Positions 1 to 5,530 of a DNA stretch of 6,497 nucleotides are shown piece by piece (the stretch's first letter is position 1; the number at the start of each line of letters is the position of its first letter). Location of the stretch: contig CALGOK010000002.1 in assembly GCA_937961295.1 (NCBI GenBank), forward strand, positions 1-6,497. Reading direction: 5' to 3'. The notes under the pieces were generated by a model, which was not told the DNA's origin, searched no databases, and was given only the letters and a program-made list of their open reading frames with translations. Origin of the DNA: an uncultured Gemmatimonadota bacterium (lineage in GTDB: Bacteria > Gemmatimonadota > Gemmatimonadetes > Gemmatimonadales > GWC2-71-9). The translations under genes were made by a program, and so were the position numbers.

Positions 1-23
1 CTAACCAACTGAGCTACAGCCCC
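1..23 (-). tRNA. Partial tRNA gene (5' end only), isotype not determinable
   Basis: Read on the minus strand, the first 23 nt are a textbook tRNA 5' half-start: a seven-base acceptor strand GGGGCTG, then TA, the D-stem GCTC and a D-loop AGTTGGTTA followed by G. The 5' end is at position 23 and the gene continues past the left edge of the window, so the anticodon is not visible. The acceptor and D-arm sequence fits several isotypes (Ile and Ala types among them), and I do not assign one. It lies downstream of the secreted TPR gene on the same strand, separated from it by a GC hairpin. Confidence 0.85.
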
Positions 24-31
24 TCAAACGA

Positions 32-61
32 CCAGCCCCCCAAAGTAGCGTGGGGGGCTGG
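32..61 (-). terminator. GC-rich hairpin, probable terminator of the secreted TPR gene
   Basis: A perfect 10-bp inverted repeat (CCAGCCCCCC at 32-41 and GGGGGGCTGG at 52-61) encloses a 10-nt loop. It begins 14 nt after the stop codon of the minus-strand TPR gene and ends 8 nt before the 5' end of the partial tRNA. On the minus strand it is followed by TCGTTTGA, so only a short T run is present. The stem is strong enough to act as an intrinsic terminator, but the weak T tract makes this a probable rather than certain call. It could also stabilise the mRNA 3' end. Confidence 0.6.
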
Positions 62-75
62 CCGGGGGAAGTGGG

Positions 76-1791
76 TCAGCGGCAGAATGCGCCGATCATC
101 TCGCGGACGGCGCCCACCTCACTGACCACCGCGTCGAGCATCTGCTTGGACGCGTTGGTGACCTGCTCGCTGCCGGAAAGCGGGGCCTGCTCGAGCGCGG
201 GTCGGGCCCGCTGCAGGATCGCCTGATAGGCGCGGGCATCCTCGCACTGCCGGGTTTCGCGCACCGAGGTCGACATCGTCCGCACGTCGTTGAACAGGTG
301 CGCACCGATGAAGTAGTTGGCGTAGCCCACCAGCTGCTGGTTCGTCGCGCCCACATCGAGCGCCGACTGCGACAGCGAGTCGGCGAGCGCAGAGTTGGTA
401 CCGAAGATCCGGCTCGACGTGTTCACGGCCACGTTCGCGTACGCGTTCTGCAGGTCGGAGTCTCCCGAGTTGCGCACGGTCTCGGCGAACTCGCGGATCT
501 CCTCGCCGCGCCCCGACTGACCCAGCAGCACGATGGCGCGCAGCAGGGGCTCGGTGTTGCCCGGATCGATGGCCAGCAACCGGCGCGTGACGGCGATCGT
601 GTTCTCGGCGTCGCCAGCCCAGCCGTAGGCGCGCGCGGCGTCGTCCAGCATGCCCAGGTGGTCGGGATACTTCTCGACCCCCTTGCCGGCCCACCGCACG
701 TAGCTCGCGGTGTCCTCGGCCAGCCGCGCGGCGTAGTTGATCTTGCTGTAGAACGCCGTGTCGGCCCGGGTCGAGTCGACCTCGAACAGCCGCTCGAGCT
801 CGCGGACCGCGCAGTCGAACTTCTCCTGCTGGAGGCAGGCGTTGCTCTTCAGGTCGTACCAGTCGGTGTTGGCCGGGTCGCGGGCGATGCCGGCGTCGGC
901 CACTTCCTCGGCGGCGCTCGGCCGGCCGAAGGCCTGGAAGATCTTGAACGCGTTCTCGCGCAGCGTCTGGTCAAGCGGGTCCACCTGCAGCATCGTCTGG
1001 TAGGTGGTGATCACCTGCGCCGAGTCGCCGCGGCGGAAGTAGATGCTCGCGATCTGGGCGTACGACGGGATCGACATCGGGTCGCCCTGCACCGCATTCT
1101 GGTAGTGCTGGAGCGCCTCCTGCGAGGTGCTGTCGGTCTTCTGAGCGATGGCAGCCAGGCAGAACTCGGCCGGCCCGAAGTTGGGCACCGAGCGGATCGC
1201 CTTCTGGGCCGCCTCGACCGCCTTCGCCTGGTTGGTCGCCGCCAGCTCGAAGCACTCCCGGGCATCGGGCAGCGCACGGATCGCCGGCCGCAGCGCGTCG
1301 GCGGCCTGCTCCCCGAGGTCCTTGAGCTGCTGGCCAGCTGACTGGGTGAGCTGCACCACGAACCCCGCCATGTCGTTGCTGGCGAAGGTGCCGTTGAGCC
1401 GCGAGGTCAGCCGGTACCGGCCGCCCTCCACGCGGGACATGTGCGACATCACCATGTAGCGTGCGGTGAGTTCGCGCGCGAAGCGGGCAGCGGCCGGCGT
1501 CGGCAGCAGCGCGTCGTTCGGGTAGCCGTAGTTGCTGAGCGCGGTGTTCATCCGGTCCCGGGTGACCACCTGCCAGTCGCGACCCACGACGTTGCGCATC
1601 CGGGTGCGCAGCCCCTCGCCGACCAGCACCGCCGACGCCGAGTCGTCGCTCTGGACGGGATAGGGGTTGGCCACCAGCAGGAACGGCGCGTTGTTCTGCA
1701 GCGGCGTCGCGCGGGCCGGGATCTGGGCCGCGAGGCTACCGGCCCCGGTGGCGACCGCGACTGCGCTGAGCACAGACAGGCGTGACAGCAT
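76..1791 (-). CDS. Secreted tetratricopeptide-repeat protein, 571 aa
   Basis: The product is probably an exported TPR protein of unknown partner. Residues 1-23 form a Sec signal peptide (MLSRLS, a hydrophobic Ala/Val core, then SLAAQ as a likely cleavage region), and I see no lipobox cysteine. Residues about 36-168 form a non-TPR domain: a strand-like FLLVANP, a VGEGLRTRM helix, WQVVTRDRMNTAL, and a strand-loop-strand near YMVMSHMSRVEGGRYRL. This pattern loosely recalls TolB/CsgG-like N-terminal domains of periplasmic proteins, which is inference. Residues about 175-460 hold degenerate TPR units such as AIRSVPNFGPAEFCLAAIA and LLAIDPGNTEPLLRAI. Six cysteines occur at 180, 211, 319, 327, 516 and 570. 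I chose the ATG at 1791 because GGAGG lies 8 nt upstream and the signal peptide begins there. An in-frame ATG at 1806 also has a GGGGTG upstream, and the longest frame, starting at 1857, would enter the tRNA. It is flanked by two tRNA genes. The function is unknown. Confidence 0.88.
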   Translation of the reverse strand: MLSRLSVLSAVAVATGAGSLAAQIPARATPLQNNAPFLLVANPYPVQSDDSASAVLVGEGLRTRMRNVVGRDWQVVTRDRMNTALSNYGYPNDALLPTPAAARFARELTARYMVMSHMSRVEGGRYRLTSRLNGTFASNDMAGFVVQLTQSAGQQLKDLGEQAADALRPAIRALPDARECFELAATNQAKAVEAAQKAIRSVPNFGPAEFCLAAIAQKTDSTSQEALQHYQNAVQGDPMSIPSYAQIASIYFRRGDSAQVITTYQTMLQVDPLDQTLRENAFKIFQAFGRPSAAEEVADAGIARDPANTDWYDLKSNACLQQEKFDCAVRELERLFEVDSTRADTAFYSKINYAARLAEDTASYVRWAGKGVEKYPDHLGMLDDAARAYGWAGDAENTIAVTRRLLAIDPGNTEPLLRAIVLLGQSGRGEEIREFAETVRNSGDSDLQNAYANVAVNTSSRIFGTNSALADSLSQSALDVGATNQQLVGYANYFIGAHLFNDVRTMSTSVRETRQCEDARAYQAILQRARPALEQAPLSGSEQVTNASKQMLDAVVSEVGAVREMIGAFCR

Positions 1792-1799
1792 CCAGCAGA

Positions 1800-1804
1800 C
1801 CTCC
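1800..1804 (-). promoter_or_regulatory. Shine-Dalgarno site deciding the start of the secreted TPR gene
   Basis: On the minus strand GGAGG sits 8 nt before the ATG at 1791, an ideal spacing, and directly precedes the signal peptide. The competing in-frame ATG at 1806 overlaps this site and has its own GGGGTG at 1813-1818, 6 nt upstream. Use of both starts would differ by five residues before the signal peptide, so the choice is not absolute. Confidence 0.65.
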
Positions 1805-1856
1805 ATGAGATTCACCCCATATGACGCGGCAGAGGGGGATTCCCCACACGCCGGCA

Positions 1857-1930
1857 TGGGCGAAGAGGGACTCGAACCCCCGACTTCCTGCGTGTAAGGC
1901 AGGCGCTCTGACCAGCTGAGCTATTCGCCC
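1857..1930 (-). tRNA. tRNA-Val (anticodon TAC)
   Basis: The minus strand gives a complete 74-nt cloverleaf. The acceptor GGGCGAA pairs with TTCGCCC, the D-stem is GCTC/GAGC, and the anticodon stem CCTGC/GCAGG encloses the loop CTTACAC with anticodon TAC. The variable loop is AAGTC, and the T-stem GGGGG/CCCTC (one G-T pair) encloses TTCGAGT. The discriminator base is A at 1857. No CCA is encoded, since TGC follows, so CCA must be added after transcription. The gene reads codon GTA and wobble partners. It begins 12 nt after the stop of the small membrane protein gene and ends 65 nt before the TPR gene start, with no obvious terminator on the upstream side. Confidence 0.97.
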
Positions 1931-1942
1931 TTCTCCCGCCCG

Positions 1943-2134
1943 TCAGGCCAGCAGGGCCAGCGGGAAGATCACGACGTAGCCGAGGACCAGGAGCACGGCC
2001 GCCAGCGAGGCGGAGCCCGCCACCAGGAACCCGTACCCCGCTGCGATCGTCACGGCCCCGATGAGGAGCAGCAGCAGATTGCGGCGGGCGAAGAGGCTCG
2101 AGGGGCGATCCGGCGCGGTGGCGGTCTCTGGCAT
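1943..2134 (-). CDS. Small two-helix membrane protein, 63 aa
   Basis: A short protein with a polar N-terminus (MPETATAPDRPSSLFARR) followed by two hydrophobic segments at about residues 19-40 and 43-62. These probably form a helical hairpin in the cytoplasmic membrane. The pattern of Phe/Arg/Asn before the first helix, a Gly-Tyr-Gly break and a second helix carrying VLGYVV loosely resembles the DUF3098-type small membrane proteins, but I cannot confirm that. The ATG lies 11 nt after the metallopeptidase stop and has no strong Shine-Dalgarno sequence, so translation may be coupled to the upstream gene. It is the last protein gene of the operon and ends 12 nt before tRNA-Val. The amino-acid content is typical of a genuine membrane protein. 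No function can be named. Confidence 0.8.
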   Translation of the reverse strand: MPETATAPDRPSSLFARRNLLLLLIGAVTIAAGYGFLVAGSASLAAVLLVLGYVVIFPLALLA

Positions 2135-2145
2135 AGCTCATCAGG

Positions 2146-3072
2146 CTAGCCGCGCGGGTCGGGGTGGTCAAGCGGATCGGGGCGGTCCGCGCCGGTTGTC
2201 ATCGAAACGTCATCCGGTGTCATGAAATCGTCATCCGGCGGGGGCAGCGGCCAGCCGTGATCCAGCGCGGCGCGGCGGGCGGCATCGCGGTGGCGACGCA
2301 TCACGACGAGGAACGCGAGGATCACGGCGAGGACCGCCCACGCGCCTCCCGCGACCAGCCAGATGCCGAGGTTGTAGCGTCGCCGGATGTCGAGGTACCA
2401 CCGTTCGGCGAACTCGCCCGGCTCCAGCCCGGTGGCCGCCAGGAGGGCGTCGGTGAACGGCTCCCCGCGCTCCATGCGCCCCAGGATCGGGGCGAGCGAG
2501 CCGGTCGGGTGTCGCCGGGCAATGTCGGCGACCGCCGAGGCCGCGAGTGCGTAGGCGGCGCCGGCATCGGCCGCACCACCCCGCAACGCCGCATCGAGCA
2601 TCGGGAGCGTGGGGACCCGGCCCAGCGCAACGGCGAGATTGAGTTGCAGCACGTCGAGGCGGCCATGCTCGCCGGATGCGAGCGCCGCATAGCCCTCGCT
2701 GAACCAGAGCGGTACTCGGCCGCGGATCCTGGTGTGCAGCGCCAGGTGGGCAAGCTCGTGCCGCAGCGTCTGCTGCGGGTTGCCGGCGTTGACGCGCACG
2801 ACCACCAGGCGGCGCGACGGCACGGTGAGGCCGGCACCCCACGCCGGCACGCGACCGCGCGACCACTCCGCGAACCCCTCCGCGTCGGCAACCAGCACCA
2901 GCGTCAGCGGAGTGAGCGCCACCTCGCCGAGGCCCAGCCAGTCGTGCGTGGAGCCGGCGTACTCACCGAGCGCCGCACCCAGCGCCTGCAACTCGGGCGG
3001 CGCCAACACGACCACCTCGGCCGGGTCGGCCGGCGCCGACAGCGGCGGCCCCTGCAGCGCGGCGAGGATCAG
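2146..3072 (-). CDS. Membrane-anchored gluzincin metallopeptidase (peptidase MA-like), about 308 aa, start uncertain
   Basis: A zinc-dependent peptidase predicted to work outside the cytoplasm. Numbered from the CTG at 3072, the zinc motif HELAH is at 105-109 (His105 and His109 ligands, Glu106 catalytic base). The third ligand is probably Glu126 in WFSEGYAAL, a His-to-Glu spacing typical of peptidase MA-like gluzincins. A hydrophobic stretch LALGLILAAL just before SAPADPA looks like a signal-peptide core, and IWLVAGGAWAVLAVILAFLV at about 236-256 is a transmembrane helix. That is followed by MRRHR and an acidic, Pro-rich 50-residue tail, giving an external catalytic domain and a cytoplasmic tail. 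The frame contains no ATG, GTG or TTG at a sensible place. The CTG overlaps the upstream TGA (CTGA) but lacks a Shine-Dalgarno sequence and leaves no charged n-region. The next in-frame GTG upstream, at 3237, would add 55 Arg/Gly-rich residues that look like shadow coding. Family assignment is firm, the N-terminus is not, and the substrate is unknown. Confidence 0.85.
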   Translation of the reverse strand: MILAALQGPPLSAPADPAEVVVLAPPELQALGAALGEYAGSTHDWLGLGEVALTPLTLVLVADAEGFAEWSRGRVPAWGAGLTVPSRRLVVVRVNAGNPQQTLRHELAHLALHTRIRGRVPLWFSEGYAALASGEHGRLDVLQLNLAVALGRVPTLPMLDAALRGGAADAGAAYALAASAVADIARRHPTGSLAPILGRMERGEPFTDALLAATGLEPGEFAERWYLDIRRRYNLGIWLVAGGAWAVLAVILAFLVVMRRHRDAARRAALDHGWPLPPPDDDFMTPDDVSMTTGADRPDPLDHPDPRG

Positions 3073-3914
3073 GCCAAGGGCGAGCGTGGGATCGTCCCCC
3101 CGGTGCGGGCCGCCTCGGCCAGTGCCGCCGCGCGTGCCGCGTGGGGCGAGTGCCGGACCGCCGCGCCACGGGTCCAGGCCGCGGCCGCCTCGTCGCGACG
3201 GCCTCGCAACCAGAGCGCGCGCCCCAGCTCGGCCCACCCCTCGGCGAGATTGGGACCCTGCCCCACGGCGCGCTCGAGCACCTCGACCGCGTCGGCGGGC
3301 ATGTCGCGCTCGAGGTAGGCCACTCCCAGCCAATAGTGGGCATACAGGGACGCGCGCGGATCGCCGCCGGCACGAATGGCGCGACTCAAGTGTTCGATCG
3401 CCTCGCCGGTGATGCCCTTGCGGAGGCAGATTGCGCCGACGGCCGTGCGTCCGAGGCCGTGCTCCGGCTCGCGCACCAGCACCCGCAGGCAGCGCTGCAG
3501 CGCCTCGTCGTCGCGACCCTGATGCATCAGCGCCCATCCCAGCAACGCCTCTGCCGCGGCGCTGCCTGGGTCGAGGCGCAGCGCCTCGCGCAGCAAGCGT
3601 TCCGCCTCACCCCACTCGCCCACCGCCAGCGCGCTCCACCCTCGCTCGACGTACGAGGAGGCGCCGATGTGGTCGTGTCGCACCGTCACCGCTTCAGCCT
3701 GCGTCGGTGGCAGCGCCTTGAATCCGTCGACCAGCGCGCGGATCGACTCCTTGAACGCCTCGAGCTCGGCGATCGCGGTCTCGGTCCGGCGAAACAGCGC
3801 CACGATGGCCGCCTTCAGCTCCGCCCGCTCCTGCGGCGTGGGCGCGTCGGCCAGCCGCTTCTCGAGGCGCTGGTACTCGCCGAGCAGCGCGGGAAGCGTG
3901 TCGTTCCGGGTCAC
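3069..3914 (-). CDS. TPR protein with helical N-terminal region, 281 aa
   Basis: A cytosolic protein-interaction module with no signal peptide or membrane segment. Residues 7-68 are strongly helical and charged (LGEYQRLEKRLADA, then ERAELKAAIVALFRRTETAIAELEAFKESI) and may form a coiled coil or helical bundle. Residues 83-255 contain about five TPR units with the usual Gly/Ala/Pro spacing, for example ALAVGEWGEAERLLREALRLDP and ALWLRGRRDEAAAAW. The GTG at 3914 is chosen because it forms a GTGA overlap with the upstream stop and has GGGAG 6 nt before it. An upstream ATG at 3989 would run deep into the preceding gene in another frame. The stop overlaps the apparent CTG start of the metallopeptidase. 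A GGGGGG run 27 nt before the stop could allow frame slippage into that gene. The partner is unknown, and operon position suggests it works with the PATAN-TPR protein. Confidence 0.9.
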   Translation of the reverse strand: MTRNDTLPALLGEYQRLEKRLADAPTPQERAELKAAIVALFRRTETAIAELEAFKESIRALVDGFKALPPTQAEAVTVRHDHIGASSYVERGWSALAVGEWGEAERLLREALRLDPGSAAAEALLGWALMHQGRDDEALQRCLRVLVREPEHGLGRTAVGAICLRKGITGEAIEHLSRAIRAGGDPRASLYAHYWLGVAYLERDMPADAVEVLERAVGQGPNLAEGWAELGRALWLRGRRDEAAAAWTRGAAVRHSPHAARAAALAEAARTGGTIPRSPLA

Positions 3915-5530
3915 ATTCCGCTCCCGGCGGAGTGCAGGTTGGCGCGCGCAAGCGCGTGATCGGGATTGAGGGCGAGCGCCTCCTGCCAATGCGTCCGCGC
4001 CAGGTCGAGATCACCGCGGCGACACGCGAGGTTGCCGAGCTTGAAGAACAGGTCATCACCGAGCTTGGGGGAGAGCGAGGCGGCGCGCTCATACGCTTCT
4101 TCGGCCTCCTCCCAGCGTCCCGCCCGGTAGAGCAGGTCTCCCAGGTTCTTGGAGATTTGCGGAATCGTGGGATCCTCGCCGAGGGCGTGGCGCAGGTGCG
4201 CCTCGGCCTCGCCGATCTCGCCGGTCCCCTCGAGCAGCACGGCCAGGGTGGTGCGCAACACGGGGTGATCGGGAAATGCCGTCACGCCCTCGCGCGCGGT
4301 GGAGACGGCGTCGGGCCAGGACTCGTTGAGCGCCTGCGCCCAGGCGCAGCCCCAGAACCAGCGCGCGGGCGGGACCGCCTTCCCGTACTGCTCGCGGGCC
4401 CGGGCGAACCGCTCCAGCGCCACCGCCGACTCGCTCCGGCGCAGGGCGAGCACGCCCCAGCCGGTCCAGAGGCGGGGATCGTCGCGATCGCTCTCCACCG
4501 CATCAGCCATCGCGGCGTCGGCCTCGCCAAGCCGCCCCATCGCCTCGACCGCGAGCGAGAGGTTGTGCAGGAAGGCGGGCCGCCGACCGCCGCGCGCGAT
4601 CGCCTCCTGCAGCGCGTCGTGCGCCTCCTGCCAGCGCCCCTGCCGGAGGGCGATGAGCCCCAGGAAGAACGGTGCCTCGGGATCATCGGGCACCATGTCG
4701 GCGACGCGCCGGTACTCGCGCTCCGACTCCGCCAGCATCCCGGTGCGATAGAAGGCGGTGCCCAGGTTGCGGTGCTCGGCCACGCGGGTGACGTCGTGTC
4801 GCTCCACCGCGGCGGGAGCGGTCGCGACGCGCCGAAGGCGCCCCGCACTGACGAGGCCATAGAGCACCCGGCTCACCTCGAACTCGGTCAGGCCGGTGGC
4901 GTCGACCAGCTCCCGCACGGTGTGCCGACCGTCGATGCACGGCACCACCCGTCGCTCGATCTCGACCAGCGCGTCGTCGGCATCGCCCTCGCGCTCACCG
5001 CCCTCGAGCGCAAACACGGCATCGAGCGACGGAATCTTCTTGGCGATGACACCCCACTCGTCGACCCGGCGCGCGCCCTCGAGCAGCAGGCCCTCGGGGT
5101 TGAGCCGCACCGTGGCCTCGGGCTCGTCGAGCCGCACGTCGGCCTCGAACGAGAAGGTGCCGCTGGTCCACGTGAACAGGGTGTAGACCGTCTCCTCGAC
5201 CTGGCGCCGCAACTCGGCGTCGAGCTCCTCGCGCGTGATGAGCCCCCGGCGGACGAGCATGGCACCGAGTCGCTGGCCGGGGACGGCCCCCTGTTCGGCG
5301 ATCGCTTCCTCGAGCTGCTCGCGACTCAGCCTCCCGGCGGCCACCAGCCGCTCGCCGAGGCGGTCGTCGCGATTGACCATCCCGGCAAACACCACCCAGC
5401 CGTCGTCGAACCAGATCGAGGCGAAGTTGCGCTCGCTGGCGACCGACAGGCAGCCGCTGCGGCGGCCGAGGAACAGCAGCTGCACCACGTCGGCCAGCGA
5501 CGCCTCGCGGAGCGATCCCTTGATCGCCAT
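3911..5530 (-). CDS. DUF4388 (PATAN) domain plus TPR protein, 539 aa
   Basis: A multidomain cytosolic adaptor. Residues 1-60 match the DUF4388 signature (MAIKGSLREASLADVVQLL, then RSGCLSV, IWFDDGWVVFAGM and GERLV). Residues 60-130 carry the two repeated helix units usually attached to it (LGERLVAAGRLSREQLEEAI and LGAMLVRRGLITREELDAEL), ending in LFTWTSGTFSFEAD. Residues about 186-235 look like a small winged-helix segment (VVPCIDGRHTVRELVDATGL, then EVSRVLYGLVSAGRL). Residues 250-525 hold about eight TPR units. PATAN domains are known from PatA-like response regulators and other signalling proteins, which is family knowledge. A signalling or scaffold role here is inference. The ATG at 5530 shares its A with the upstream TGA and has GAGGAG 8 nt before it. 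An in-frame ATG farther upstream at 5572 would only add residues encoded inside the preceding gene. No response-regulator receiver domain is present. Confidence 0.93.
   Translation of the reverse strand: MAIKGSLREASLADVVQLLFLGRRSGCLSVASERNFASIWFDDGWVVFAGMVNRDDRLGERLVAAGRLSREQLEEAIAEQGAVPGQRLGAMLVRRGLITREELDAELRRQVEETVYTLFTWTSGTFSFEADVRLDEPEATVRLNPEGLLLEGARRVDEWGVIAKKIPSLDAVFALEGGEREGDADDALVEIERRVVPCIDGRHTVRELVDATGLTEFEVSRVLYGLVSAGRLRRVATAPAAVERHDVTRVAEHRNLGTAFYRTGMLAESEREYRRVADMVPDDPEAPFFLGLIALRQGRWQEAHDALQEAIARGGRRPAFLHNLSLAVEAMGRLGEADAAMADAVESDRDDPRLWTGWGVLALRRSESAVALERFARAREQYGKAVPPARWFWGCAWAQALNESWPDAVSTAREGVTAFPDHPVLRTTLAVLLEGTGEIGEAEAHLRHALGEDPTIPQISKNLGDLLYRAGRWEEAEEAYERAASLSPKLGDDLFFKLGNLACRRGDLDLARTHWQEALALNPDHALARANLHSAGSGM
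3921..3925 (-). promoter_or_regulatory. Shine-Dalgarno site for the 281-aa TPR gene
   Basis: GGGAG on the minus strand lies 6 nt before the GTG at 3914, inside the last codons of the preceding gene. Together with the GTGA stop-start overlap, it supports a GTG start and translational coupling. Confidence 0.65.

Noticed and set aside
298..1341. 347-aa open frame on the plus strand
   Set aside because: It is antisense to the secreted TPR gene and low complexity, with no family motif. It is a high-GC shadow.
1835..1845. GGGG-ATT-CCCC inverted repeat between tRNA-Val and the TPR gene
   Set aside because: The stem is only 4 bp and no T tract follows, which is too little to call a terminator or operator.
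1792..1857. 22-residue N-terminal extension of the secreted TPR protein (ATG at 1857)
   Set aside because: This ATG begins at the discriminator base of tRNA-Val and would place 22 residues before an obvious signal peptide. Internal starts have good ribosome binding sites.
1812..2171. 119-aa open frame on the minus strand
   Set aside because: It runs through the tRNA-Val gene and overlaps the small membrane protein in another frame. Its translation is Arg/Pro/Gly-rich without hydrophobic structure.
2164..3318. 384-aa open frame on the plus strand
   Set aside because: It is antisense to the metallopeptidase, whose HExxH and membrane segments show which strand codes.
3073..3537. Long N-terminal extension of the metallopeptidase frame
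   Set aside because: It lies wholly inside the 281-aa TPR gene in another frame and encodes Arg/Gly-rich sequence without domain features.
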